Shown here piece after piece: positions 1 to 7,212 of a stretch of DNA of 40,773 nt. The stretch is from Candidatus Omnitrophota bacterium. Its GTDB lineage: Bacteria > Omnitrophota > Gorgyraeia > Duberdicusellales > Duberdicusellaceae. The notes beneath the pieces were generated by a model. That model saw only the letters and a program-made list of their open reading frames with translations, made no database searches and had not been told where the DNA came from. Numbering within the stretch: position 1 is the first letter of the stretch; each line of letters opens with the position of its first letter. The DNA lies in the NCBI GenBank assembly GCA_021159015.1, contig JAGGSQ010000029.1:1-40773 (forward strand), written 5' to 3'. Both the position numbers and the translations under genes were made by a program.

Positions 1-887
1 TTGTCTGCGGATTCAATCCTTTGGCAGTTTTCTTTTATTATGCTTTTTTAAAAGCAGGGAGCGAAGTGAGGTTTCTTTTAGAAAAGGGCGATTCTTATGG
101 GAAACTTTCCGAGTTTGTGTTTGCCTATCGTAACAAAAAAGAAAAACTTAAACTCATGCAAGTTGATTCGGGAGATAACTTTGTGCCACATTTGGTACTT
201 TTATTTTCTCACGCTTATCGCACTTCAGAAGTTTGCCGTTTAATTAAACCTTTCTGCAATGAGAATGCTTATATTGTCTCTTTTCAGACCGGAATCTCCC
301 ATTTTGATATTATTGCTGGTATCCTGGGAGAAGATAATCTTGCTTTGGGAATTAGTAATCATGTTATCTGGCCTGTAGCAGATGATGTTTTTAGATATAT
401 TAGCGGAGGCGCGACTTTCATTGGACGCCGCGACCGTAAAAATACCTTGGCTCTCAAGAAAATAAGACAAATGTTTCCTCCTCTTGTAAACGTTAAAATA
501 TCTCGTAATATAAATTCTCTCATTTGGTCGCAGTTAGTTATTCGTACCGCTATTGACGGTTGGGGTGCAGTTTTACATTTTAAAAGGGGTAAATTGATAA
601 ATAATAGTTATTCGCGTACTTTGGTAAGAATGACTTTAGCAGAATCGGAAAGAATAGCTCGGCGTAAAAGGATAAAATTGTCTTACGAGGACGCTTTTGC
701 CAAAACAGAAGGTCTGTGTGAGGCTACGCCTGAGGTAGGTTCTTACTTTCTGTGGGATTTAGAGAAAGGAAGAAAAACAGAGGTTGATTATCTCAATGGT
801 TTTATCTATAGCCTAGGACAAGATTTGAATATTCCTACTCCTCTTAATTTTATTCTTTATCAAGCAGTGAGAGCTTTAGAGAAGTGA
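1..887 (+). CDS. Ketopantoate reductase-like protein (PanE/ApbA family), left-truncated
   Basis: The family reduces 2-dehydropantoate to pantoate with NADPH in coenzyme A synthesis; many paralogues act on unknown substrates. The reading frame is open to the window edge, so the true start lies upstream; a TTG at 21 is only the first possible start inside the window. The first residues read VCGFNPLAVFFYYAFLKAGS, which fits the first beta strand and helix of a Rossmann fold, but the glycine-rich loop looks degenerate (G-F-N-P rather than GxGxxG). The C-terminal part holds the family's typical segment KGRKTEVDYLNGFI followed by G-x-x-L-N-I-P-T-P, which lines the substrate pocket. The stop overlaps the GTG of queF by 4 bases, so the two are probably translationally coupled. 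Family assignment is good; the exact substrate is uncertain because of the unusual N-terminus. Confidence 0.8.
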   Translation, partial: VCGFNPLAVFFYYAFLKAGSEVRFLLEKGDSYGKLSEFVFAYRNKKEKLKLMQVDSGDNFVPHLVLLFSHAYRTSEVCRLIKPFCNENAYIVSFQTGISHFDIIAGILGEDNLALGISNHVIWPVADDVFRYISGGATFIGRRDRKNTLALKKIRQMFPPLVNVKISRNINSLIWSQLVIRTAIDGWGAVLHFKRGKLINNSYSRTLVRMTLAESERIARRKRIKLSYEDAFAKTEGLCEATPEVGSYFLWDLEKGRKTEVDYLNGFIYSLGQDLNIPTPLNFILYQAVRALEK

Positions 888-1324
888 TTTACGAAGACAG
901 AGAAGAAAGTTATATAGAGAAAAAAGCTAAAAAGACACAAGGAGATACTTTTTTACCTTCTCAGATAGATACAGGTATATTGCAAATATTTCCTTACGAA
1001 TATCCTCAGAGAGCTATAGTTATTGAACATACAACAGAGGAATTTACTTCTATCTGTCCCTTTTCTGGCTTGCCTGATTTTGGCCGTATAACTATTCGTT
1101 ACTCTCCTCGTAAAAGCTGCCTTGAGCTTAAGTCTCTTAAATATTATCTCTTTGCTTTTCGGCAAGTGAAGATATTTAACGAACATGTGGTAAATAAAAT
1201 CTTGGATGATTTGGTAAAAGCAGTCAAACCACGCTGGATGGAAGTTATAGGTGAGTTTACTTCTCGCGGCGGGATAGAAAATAAAGTTGTAGCTACCTAC
1301 CATCCTTCTCGTAGAAGACAATGA
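884..1324 (+). CDS. queF: QueF, NADPH-dependent preQ0 reductase (unimodular type)
   Basis: Reduces the nitrile of 7-cyano-7-deazaguanine (preQ0) to the aminomethyl group of preQ1 in queuosine tRNA modification. At 146 residues it has the short, single-domain (Bacillus-like) size. The catalytic cysteine is C58 in TSICPFSGLPDFG, with the general acid D65 just after it. The QueF signature E-L-K-S-L-K-Y-Y starts at E81 and binds NADPH, and FNEH at 98-101 supplies the conserved Glu and His. The start is a GTG overlapping the stop of the previous gene, with no clear Shine-Dalgarno sequence. The stop overlaps the polX ATG (ATGA). No other queuosine gene (queC, D, E, tgt, queA) lies in the window, so preQ0 is made by genes elsewhere or imported. 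Confidence 0.93.
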   Translation: MIYEDREESYIEKKAKKTQGDTFLPSQIDTGILQIFPYEYPQRAIVIEHTTEEFTSICPFSGLPDFGRITIRYSPRKSCLELKSLKYYLFAFRQVKIFNEHVVNKILDDLVKAVKPRWMEVIGEFTSRGGIENKVVATYHPSRRRQ

Positions 1325-3048
1325 CGAATAGAGATATCGCATCTATCTTCGTAAAAATGGCTAAGATTCTGGAGCTAAAAGGAGATAATCCTTTTAAAGT
1401 TAGAGCTTATTTGCGCGCCGCCAGAAGCATAGAAGCTCTTAATTCTGAACTCTCAGAGCTGATAGAGAAAGGAGAAGACTTAAAAAAAATAGAGGGAATT
1501 GGAAAAGAGATTGAAGCTAAGATAAAAGAGTTAATTGGGACGGGACACCTTTCTGCTTACGAGAAAGCTAAAAAGGGTATTCCTTCTTCTTTATTGGGGC
1601 TTTTGGAAATTCCTGGTTTAGGTCCGAAAACAGTAGCTGCTCTTCATAAAAAGCTGGGTATAAAGGATGTAAATGGCCTGGAGGCAGCCGCCCGTAAAAA
1701 TAAGTTAATAGGCATAGCCAATATTAGAGAAAAGGCGCAGGCTAATATATTGAAGGGCATAGAGATTCTGCGCCGCGGACGGGAAAGGATTCCTTTGAAG
1801 ACAGCTTTTAGCATCGCCGAGGAACTAAAAAGTTATCTGGCTGTCTCCTCAGCGGTGGAAAAGATAGAGATAGCCGGTTCTTTACGCCGCCGCAAGGAAA
1901 CAATAGGGGATATTGACATCCTGATAGCTTCTTCACGCCCCCAAGAAGTAGGGAAAAGATTCTTAGCTTATCCTCATATAAAAAAAGTTTTAGCAGAGGG
2001 AGAGACAAAATATTCTTTTATTACTTCTTTTAATCTCCAGGTTGACTTGAGGATAGTAGATAAAAGGAGTTTCGGCGCGGCTCTTTTATATTTTACCGGT
2101 TCAAAGGACTTTAACATTTCTTTACGCCGCATAGCCCAGGAACAAGGCTATAAAATAAATGAATACGGCATATTCTCTTTGGGGCCTTCTTTGAAAAAGT
2201 TAGGAGGAGAAAAAGAGAAAGAAATTTTTAATTTTCTCAAGATGCGATATATTCCTCCTGTATTGAGAGAAGACCGCGGTGAAATAGAATTAGCCTTAAA
2301 AGGACAATTGCCTCTTTTGGTAAAACCCAAAGATGTCAAAGGAGATTTGCATGTCCATTCCAATTACAGTGACGGAGAAAGTTCTTTGGATGAGTTGGCG
2401 CGTAAAGCTCAAGAGCGAGGTTATAGATATTTGGCCGTTTGCGACCATTCACAGAGTCTCAAGGTGGCAGGGGGTCTGGATAAAAATAGAGTGAAAGAAA
2501 AAGAAGAAGAGATAAAAAGACTTAATAAAAAATTTCGTAATTTCCGTCTTCTTTTTGGCAGTGAAGTTGATATTCTTTCTGATGGTAAACTTGATTATCC
2601 TCCTGCGGTACTAGAACGTTTTGATATTGTAATTGGCGCTATTCATACCGGTTTCAAACAGTCAAAAAAACAACTTACTAAAAGGATAATCTCAGCTATC
2701 AAAAGCGGTTATGTTCATATCATAGCCCATCCTACAGGGCGTCTTTTTGGGGTACGAGATGCTTATGAATTAGACTTTGAGAAGATTATACAGGCTGCCT
2801 TAGATTACAATGTAGCGCTGGAAATTAATTGTTATCCTCAACGTATGGATTTAGATGATATAAAAGCAAGAGCCGCCGCAGAAAAAGGAGTAGTACTTTC
2901 TTTAGGAACTGATGCGCATTGTCTGGAGCACATGGATGCTCTAGATTTTGGAATTTCTCTGGCTCAACGGGGATGGTTAGGGAAAGATAATCTTATAAAT
3001 ACATTGTCTCTCAAGAAACTTTATCAATGGCTTTCTTTAAAAAGGTAG
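1321..3048 (+). CDS. polX: DNA polymerase X family protein with C-terminal PHP domain (PolX)
   Basis: A bacterial family X polymerase, thought to fill short gaps in base-excision repair. It is 575 residues, the usual size. Order of domains: helix-hairpin-helix 8-kDa region (about 1-110, with KIEGIGKEIEAKI and LEIPGLGPKTVAALHKKLG), nucleotidyl-transferase palm with GSLRRRKETIGDIDI (metal ligands D197 and D199, third carboxylate D242), then a PHP domain from about residue 341 starting DLHVHSNYSDG (H344, H346, D351) and VCDHS (D375, H376). The PHP domain in this family is linked to Mn-dependent 3'-5' exonuclease or phosphoesterase activity, and its metal-binding residues look intact. It overlaps queF by 4 bases and apbE by 22 bases, so all four left-hand genes appear to share one transcript. 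Confidence 0.95.
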   Translation: MTNRDIASIFVKMAKILELKGDNPFKVRAYLRAARSIEALNSELSELIEKGEDLKKIEGIGKEIEAKIKELIGTGHLSAYEKAKKGIPSSLLGLLEIPGLGPKTVAALHKKLGIKDVNGLEAAARKNKLIGIANIREKAQANILKGIEILRRGRERIPLKTAFSIAEELKSYLAVSSAVEKIEIAGSLRRRKETIGDIDILIASSRPQEVGKRFLAYPHIKKVLAEGETKYSFITSFNLQVDLRIVDKRSFGAALLYFTGSKDFNISLRRIAQEQGYKINEYGIFSLGPSLKKLGGEKEKEIFNFLKMRYIPPVLREDRGEIELALKGQLPLLVKPKDVKGDLHVHSNYSDGESSLDELARKAQERGYRYLAVCDHSQSLKVAGGLDKNRVKEKEEEIKRLNKKFRNFRLLFGSEVDILSDGKLDYPPAVLERFDIVIGAIHTGFKQSKKQLTKRIISAIKSGYVHIIAHPTGRLFGVRDAYELDFEKIIQAALDYNVALEINCYPQRMDLDDIKARAAAEKGVVLSLGTDAHCLEHMDALDFGISLAQRGWLGKDNLINTLSLKKLYQWLSLKR

Positions 3049-4019
3049 TTATCTTCGCAACGTTTTTTGCCCTCTCCGGCTGTTTTGATCACCCTCGCCT
3101 TTATAAAAAAACCAGACTCCTTATGGGAACTTTTGTAGAAGTTACTGCTGCGTCCCCAGAAGTAATTAATTTTGCGTTCTCGTTTATGGAAAAATTATCT
3201 AAAAGACTTAATGGTTATTATCCTGACTCAGATATTTATCGTTTAAATAAAAACGCCGGGTGTAAAGCAGTAAAAGTTAGTCCCCAGACTATAGAAATTC
3301 TAATTTTGAGCCGCAAGATGTATGAATTAACTGAGGGTGTGTTTGATGTATCCGCAGGGAGAATAATAAAATTCTGGAAACAAATGATGCGAAAGGAGAA
3401 ACTAAAAAAATTGCCTCCTTTATCAGAAATAAAAAAGATAGCTTCTTATAAAGGCATAAAAGAAATAAGAATAGATGCTCAGAATTTAGAAGTTTTTATT
3501 AAGAACGAAAATATAAGGTTGGATTTAGGAGGAATCGCCAAAGGTTACATTGTAGATAAAACTATAGAGGCATTAAAGAAGAAGGGGGTTAAGTCTATTT
3601 TAATTAATGCCGGTGGAGATATATATGCTCTGGGTAATAATCCTCAAAAGGGAAAACCATGGAAAGTAGGAATTAGGAATCCTCAGAATCCTCGTCAGAT
3701 AGTCAATGTTATTGCCTTATCTGATGCTGCTATTGCTACCTCAGGAGATTCAGAACAATTTTTTACTTGTTGCGGGAAGATTTATTCCCATATAATAGAC
3801 TTAAAAAGCGGCCTCCCAGTAGAGAAAAGAAAATTTGTAAGTGTTAGCGTAATTGCTCCTAATCTGACCACAGCCGACGGTCTGGCTACCACTCTTTTTA
3901 TTCTAGGGCGTGACAAAATTCCTGTGTTTTTAGCCCAACGTCGTTCTAATTTTAGAGTATTTGTAGTCGAAGGAGAAAAAGATAATGTTCATATTTATCA
4001 GTTTGGAGAAGGATTTTAA
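3027..4019 (+). CDS. apbE: ApbE-family FAD:protein FMN transferase, predicted lipoprotein
   Basis: Transfers FMN from FAD to a Thr or Ser of target proteins (for example Nqr/Rnf subunits) outside the cytoplasm. The N-terminus is a lipoprotein signal: basic residues, a hydrophobic run, then LSGC with the lipidated cysteine at C19. Family landmarks follow: LMGTFVEVTA near residue 32, LNAG-like INAGGDIYALG in the middle, and the metal/FAD-binding stretch DAAIATSGDSEQFF near the C-terminus, with the conserved HIIDLKSGLP after it. At 330 residues it is of normal length. The ATG at 3027 lies 22 bases inside polX and is the start that yields the signal peptide. No Rnf, Nqr or other obvious flavinylated partner is nearby, so its target is unknown. 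It is the last gene before the tRNA region. Confidence 0.93.
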   Translation: MAFFKKVVIFATFFALSGCFDHPRLYKKTRLLMGTFVEVTAASPEVINFAFSFMEKLSKRLNGYYPDSDIYRLNKNAGCKAVKVSPQTIEILILSRKMYELTEGVFDVSAGRIIKFWKQMMRKEKLKKLPPLSEIKKIASYKGIKEIRIDAQNLEVFIKNENIRLDLGGIAKGYIVDKTIEALKKKGVKSILINAGGDIYALGNNPQKGKPWKVGIRNPQNPRQIVNVIALSDAAIATSGDSEQFFTCCGKIYSHIIDLKSGLPVEKRKFVSVSVIAPNLTTADGLATTLFILGRDKIPVFLAQRRSNFRVFVVEGEKDNVHIYQFGEGF

Positions 4020-4068
4020 TAAATAGTTAACTGAAGAGCAAAAACCTTTTAATAGAGCTTTAAAGTGC

Positions 4069-4096
4069 TTGATATAATTTGTTGATTTGTTATAAT
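4069..4096 (+). promoter_or_regulatory. Sigma-70-type promoter for the CAT tRNA
   Basis: TTGATA at 4069-4074 and a perfect TATAAT at 4091-4096 are separated by 16 bases. Transcription would start near 4103, about 9 bases before the tRNA. The gap from the apbE stop is otherwise featureless and AT-rich, and I see no clear terminator in it. Confidence 0.65.
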
Positions 4097-4111
4097 TTAC
4101 ATCTATATAGC

Positions 4112-4185
4112 GGGCCCGTAGCTCAGTCGGTTAGAGCAGCTGACTCATAATCAGTTGGTCCGGGGTTCGAGTCCCTGCGGGCCCA
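4112..4185 (+). tRNA. tRNA with CAT anticodon, probably tRNA-Ile2 (lysidine type), otherwise elongator tRNA-Met
   Basis: A 74-base cloverleaf. The 7-bp acceptor stem is GGGCCCG paired with CGGGCCC, the discriminator is A4185, and no CCA is encoded. The anticodon loop CTCATAA gives anticodon CAT, and the T loop is TTCGAGT. A CAT tRNA can be elongator Met or the Ile2 tRNA whose C34 is converted to lysidine by TilS. The acceptor has C4-G69 and C5-G68, pairs known to be recognised by E. coli TilS, so I favour Ile2. It is not an initiator: the first base pair G1-C72 is a normal Watson-Crick pair. The 3' 29 bases recur twice downstream (separate entries). Confidence 0.93.
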
Positions 4186-4360
4186 AAAACTTTGTTCTTT
4201 AAATAGGCGGCAGGTTTAAAGGACTGCCCGGACCAACAAAGGGAGCTTGAGGGAAAAAGTTTCCCTCAAAAAAGCTTTCTCTTCTTCAGAAAGGAAGAGA
4301 GTGACAGCGAAGCGTCAGAGAGGGAAACCTTGGTTTCCCTTAATGAGGAGCGTAAGCGAC
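4157..4360 (+). repeat. Tandem repeat unit 1, beginning inside the tRNA 3' end
   Basis: This 204-base unit starts with the last 29 bases of the tRNA (4157-4185). Next comes an 89-base block (4186-4274) that recurs in unit 2 with about five differences by eye. It contains CCCGGACCAA (4227-4236), the reverse complement of TTGGTCCGGG at 4155-4164 in the tRNA, and a hairpin GAGGGAAA-aag-TTTCCCTC. A variable middle follows, then ACAGCGAAGCGTCA (4304-4317), a perfect palindrome AGGGAAACC-TT-GGTTTCCCT (4321-4340), and the unit-terminal 17-mer TGAGGAGCGTAAGCGAC (4344-4360). No convincing reading frame is present. It could be an inserted element that rebuilds the tRNA end, or a local duplication. Confidence 0.85.
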
Positions 4361-4595
4361 GGTCCGGGGTTCGAGTCCCTGCGGGCCCAGAAACTTTGTT
4401 CTTTAAATAGGCGGTAGGTTTAAAATACCGCCCGGACCAACAAAGGGAGCTTGAGGGAAAAAGTTTCCCTCAAAAAAGTAAACTTCTTTAGGCTATTCGT
4501 GCAGGGGTAACAGCGAAGCTTGTTTTTCCTTCTTGTTTTACTTACAAAGCGAAGCGTCAAAGGGGGACAGCGTCCCCTTGAGGAGCGTAAGCGAC
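4361..4595 (+). repeat. Tandem repeat unit 2, beginning with a detached tRNA 3' fragment
   Basis: This 235-base unit opens with an exact 29-base copy of the tRNA 3' end (4361-4389), then the 89-base block (4390-4478) with CCCGGACCAA at 4431-4440 and a perfect 7-bp hairpin GGCGGTA/TACCGCC near 4409-4431. The middle differs from unit 1 and is longer, with two AGCGAAGC motifs (4510-4519 and 4548-4559). The palindrome slot is filled by a different sequence with the same shape, GGGGAC-AGC-GTCCCC (4563-4577), before the same terminal 17-mer (4579-4595). A hairpin in the same place with unrelated bases suggests that the structure, not the sequence, is kept. Confidence 0.85.
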
Positions 4596-4624
4596 GGTCC
4601 GGGGTTCGAGTCCCTGCGGGCCCA
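4596..4624 (+). repeat. Third copy of the tRNA 3' end (29 bases), closing the tandem array
   Basis: This is an exact copy of the T arm and 3' acceptor strand of the CAT tRNA, starting GGTCCGGGGTTCGAG and ending CGGGCCCA. There is no D arm or anticodon arm in front, so it cannot make a tRNA alone. The sequence after it (4625-4684) does not match the 89-base block, so the array ends here. The order tRNA - unit - fragment - unit - fragment is what two successive insertions at the same tRNA 3' end would leave. Confidence 0.85.
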
Positions 4625-4684
4625 GAGAAAAGCGTTCTTTTAAAGATACAAACCGTAGATTTTAGTATTTTTAAATAAAATTGC

Positions 4685-4758
4685 GGGCACATAGCTCAGT
4701 TGGTTAGAGCGCTACGCTCACATCGTAGAGGTCGCCTGTTCGAATCAGGCTGTGCCCA
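4685..4758 (+). tRNA. tRNA-Val (anticodon CAC)
   Basis: A 74-base cloverleaf. The acceptor stem is GGGCACA paired with TGTGCCC, and the discriminator is A4758. The D arm is GCTCAGTTGGTTAGAGC, the anticodon stem CTACG/CGTAG encloses loop CTCACAT, giving anticodon CAC (codon GTG), and the T loop is TTCGAAT. CCA is not encoded. It lies 60 bases after the last tRNA fragment and 12 bases before the next ATG. I see no clear promoter of its own, so it may be processed from the transcript that starts at the first tRNA. Confidence 0.93.
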
Positions 4759-4770
4759 ATTGTAAAGAAA

Positions 4771-5496
4771 ATGGAACTAAAAGAAGAAATAGCCAAACTC
4801 ATTCGATTACAGGAAATTGATTCCGAGATTTTTAAATTGCGAGAAATTAAAGATAAAGAAAAGCCCCGTCTTTTAGAAGAAATAAAAAACAGATTTGAAG
4901 AGAAGAGGGTAATGGTTAAAGAAAAAGAGGAAGAAATAAAGAATATCCAGCTTAGAAAGAAAGAGAAAGAGATGGATTTGGCTTCTAAAGAAGAGGGAGT
5001 AAGAAAAGCTCAGGGACAGCTTTATCAGCTCAAAACTAACCAGGAATATCATGCTAAGCTAAAAGAAATTTCTTTCCTGAAAGCTGATATCTCTGTGATT
5101 GAAGAGGATATATTAAATATTCTGGAAGACTTAGAACGCGCAGACAGAGAGCTGGCAGAAAGAAATTCTTTTCTAAAAAGAGAAGAAGAAGCATATCTAA
5201 AAGAGAAACAGAAGATAAAAGAGGAAATTAAAGAAATCGAAGCTAAGATAAATAATTTAGAAGCAAAGAGAAAGAGATTGACCGAGACCGTAGATAAAAA
5301 AATTCTGGAGCGCTACGAATATCTTCTTAAGAACCGTAATGGTTTAGCTATTGTTCCTCTGAAAGATGGAGTATGCGGTGGATGTTTTATGGACTTGCCG
5401 CCAGAAGTAATTAATCGCATTAAGCAGTATAAAGATATTATCTTTTGCGAGATGTGCGCTCGCATGCTTTATCTGGAGGAAGATTTTGGGCTTTGA
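4771..5496 (+). CDS. Zinc-ribbon coiled-coil protein (CT398 / DUF164-like)
   Basis: A 241-residue protein. Residues about 5-175 are almost entirely charged heptad-like sequence predicted to form a long antiparallel coiled coil. The end is a compact C4 zinc ribbon: VCGGC (C202, C205) and FCEMC (C226, C229), followed by ARMLYLEED. This is the architecture of Chlamydia CT398-type proteins, which have been linked to sigma-54 or secretion factors in chlamydiae; in most bacteria the role is unknown. The ATG follows the valine tRNA by 12 bases with only a weak ribosome site. The stop overlaps the start of the RNase H-like gene by 11 bases, a pairing that I believe is common in several phyla. No membrane segment or signal peptide is visible. 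Confidence 0.85.
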   Translation: MELKEEIAKLIRLQEIDSEIFKLREIKDKEKPRLLEEIKNRFEEKRVMVKEKEEEIKNIQLRKKEKEMDLASKEEGVRKAQGQLYQLKTNQEYHAKLKEISFLKADISVIEEDILNILEDLERADRELAERNSFLKREEEAYLKEKQKIKEEIKEIEAKINNLEAKRKRLTETVDKKILERYEYLLKNRNGLAIVPLKDGVCGGCFMDLPPEVINRIKQYKDIIFCEMCARMLYLEEDFGL

Positions 5497-5926
5497 GATA
5501 TTTGCAGACGGCTCTTCTTTAGGAAATCCCGGTCCTGCGGGTCTCGGAGTGGTAATATATAAAAATAAGACGTTAATTAAGAAAATTTCCCTATCTTTAG
5601 GGGAAGCTACCAATAATATTGCCGAATACGCTGCTCTTTTAGTAGCTTTAGGAGAAGCGATATCTTTGAAAAGTGCAGAAAAAGAAAAGATTAATATTTA
5701 TATGGATAGCACTCTGGTGGTAAATCAGTTGAAGGAGAAATTTAAAGTAAAAAATCAATCTCTTAAGCCTTTTTTTACTATAGCCCGGCATATGCGGAAA
5801 CTGGTTCCTAATTGCGAAATTTTATTCCGTCGGCGGGAAGAAAACCGTTTAGCGGATAAATTAGCAAAAGTTGCCGCCGAGAATGTTAGAGGCAACTTTT
5901 CTTCTCAATTGGAATTGTTAAGATAG
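5486..5926 (+). CDS. rnhA: RNase HI-like ribonuclease
   Basis: Cleaves the RNA strand of RNA-DNA hybrids. The 146-residue protein has the RNase H fold from FADGSSLGNPGPAG onward. The catalytic carboxylates are visible: D8 (in FADGSS), E47 (in NNIAEYAALL), D74 (in YMDSTLVV) and D124 (in NRLADKLA). It lacks the basic handle region of E. coli RNase HI, so it is closer to the short RNase HI of archaea and Bacillus YpdQ/YpeP-type proteins, where substrate range may differ. The start is a TTG inside the previous gene, chosen because GGAGGA at 5475-5480 is well placed in front of it. A 9-base gap separates it from yebC. Confidence 0.88.
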   Translation: MGFEIFADGSSLGNPGPAGLGVVIYKNKTLIKKISLSLGEATNNIAEYAALLVALGEAISLKSAEKEKINIYMDSTLVVNQLKEKFKVKNQSLKPFFTIARHMRKLVPNCEILFRRREENRLADKLAKVAAENVRGNFSSQLELLR

Positions 5927-5935
5927 GAGGTAAAG

Positions 5936-6694
5936 ATGAGTGGTCATTCTAAATGGGCTGGTATAAAACATAAGAAAGCAGCACAAGATGCCAAGCGAGG
6001 TAAAATTTTTACAAAGATAATTCGTGAAATCACAGTAGCAGCGCGAGAGGGAGGGGGTAATCCTGATACAAATGCTGCTTTACGCACTGCTATAGACAGG
6101 GCTAAAGCTGTCAATATGCCTTCTGATAATATTGAGAAAGCAATTAAAAGAGGTACAGGAGAGCTGCCCGGTGTTAATTATGAGACAGCTATCTTTGAAG
6201 GATACGGACCAGGAGGAGTGGCAATCTTGGTCGAAACTCTTACTGACAACAAAAATCGCACTTCAGCAGAAATAAGGAATATATTCTCCAAACGTGGTGG
6301 CAATATGGCGGGTTCTGGAAGTGTAGCTTGGCTGTTTACAAAGAAAGGTTATATCTTAATTGACAGGAGTAAGACAACAGAAGATGAGCTTTTTTCTTTG
6401 GTAATCGATGCGGGGGCAGAAGATATTAGGCAGGAGGGCTCTAACTTTGAAATAATTACCAATCCTAAAGATTTTGAGAATGTAAAAAATGTACTTAAGT
6501 CTAAAAATCTTGAGTGGGATATGGCTGAGATAACCATGTTGCCGAATTCTTATGTGAAAGTAACTGGCCCTGAGGCGAAACAGCTTTTGTCTCTGGTAGA
6601 GGCATTGGAAGAACATGACGATTGTCAGCATGTTTATGCTAATTTCGACATCCCCGATGAAGAGTTAGAGAAAATCGCAGGGGATAGCAAATAA
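5936..6694 (+). CDS. yebC: YebC/PmpR-type regulator (TACO1 family)
   Basis: The 252-residue protein has the full family length. It begins with the hallmark MSGHSKWAGIKHKKAAQD and continues with the conserved DTNAALRTAIDRAKAVNMP and GYGPGGVAILVE segments. The family has been described as a DNA-binding transcription regulator; more recent work ties it to relieving ribosome stalling at proline-rich sequences. A strong AGGAGGT lies 7 bases before the ATG. It is followed after 5 bases by ruvC, the yebC-ruvC-ruvA order seen in many bacteria. No unusual features. Confidence 0.96.
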   Translation: MSGHSKWAGIKHKKAAQDAKRGKIFTKIIREITVAAREGGGNPDTNAALRTAIDRAKAVNMPSDNIEKAIKRGTGELPGVNYETAIFEGYGPGGVAILVETLTDNKNRTSAEIRNIFSKRGGNMAGSGSVAWLFTKKGYILIDRSKTTEDELFSLVIDAGAEDIRQEGSNFEIITNPKDFENVKNVLKSKNLEWDMAEITMLPNSYVKVTGPEAKQLLSLVEALEEHDDCQHVYANFDIPDEELEKIAGDSK

Positions 6695-6699
6695 AAATT

Positions 6700-7212
6700 G
6701 TGTCAGATTCAGAATCTTCCTTGGTAATAGGGGTAGATCCAGGACTGCAGGCGAGCGGCGTAGTTTTAGCTAAAATTAATTTTCGTGGCGAAGCGGAAAT
6801 TATGAGCTGGGAGGAAATAAAAACTAAAGGTGCGTGGTTGCTTTCTCGTCGTATAGCTTATATTTATGCCCACATTAAAAAAATAATAAATAAAACGCAT
6901 CCTGAGATTATGGCTATTGAGAAAATTTATTCTCACTATCGCCATCCTTATACTGCTTCTTTGTTAGCCCATGCGCGCGGGGTAATTATTTTAGCCGCCG
7001 AGGAAGTAGGCGTCAAAATAGTGGAATTTTCTAATACACATATAAAAAAGGCAGTGCTGGGAAGGGGTAATTCTTCAGCGGTACAGTTACGTAAAATGGC
7101 GGCATACTTAGCCGGCAGAGATATACCTTTTTCCTCTCAGCATCTGACGGATGCCTTGGCGTTGGTCCTGGCGTTTGCTCATACAAAAAAAGTAGGTCTT
7201 AAATACTTATGA
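6700..7212 (+). CDS. ruvC: RuvC, Holliday junction resolvase
   Basis: Symmetrically nicks Holliday junctions during recombination. The 170-residue protein carries the RNase H-like nuclease fold: GVDPGLQASG (D13), AIEKIY (E74) and QHLTDALAL (H148, D151). A His in place of the first Asp of the last pair matches Thermus-type RuvC, so the active site looks complete. The basic, Gly-containing loop VLGRGNSSAVQLRKM is the usual DNA-binding segment. The start is a GTG 5 bases after yebC, with a poor ribosome site. The stop overlaps ruvA by 4 bases (ATGA). RuvB, the motor of the complex, is not in this window. Confidence 0.95.
   Translation: MSDSESSLVIGVDPGLQASGVVLAKINFRGEAEIMSWEEIKTKGAWLLSRRIAYIYAHIKKIINKTHPEIMAIEKIYSHYRHPYTASLLAHARGVIILAAEEVGVKIVEFSNTHIKKAVLGRGNSSAVQLRKMAAYLAGRDIPFSSQHLTDALALVLAFAHTKKVGLKYL

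Noticed and set aside
953-1342. Minus-strand open frame of 129 codons opposite queF
   Set aside because: It lies entirely opposite a clearly recognised gene and shows no recognisable motif.
4250-4274. Hairpin GAGGGAAA-aag-TTTCCCTC as a transcription terminator
   Set aside because: It is followed by A residues, not T, on the plus strand, and on the minus strand the T-run comes before the stem. It does not fit an intrinsic terminator in either direction.
4420-4692. Minus-strand open frame of 90 codons over the tRNA repeat array, containing GPAGTRTPDRRLRS
   Set aside because: The string is the translated complement of the tRNA 3' fragment and the 17-mer. Such GTRTPD peptides are a known kind of tRNA-derived false protein. 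No ribosome site or coding character supports it.
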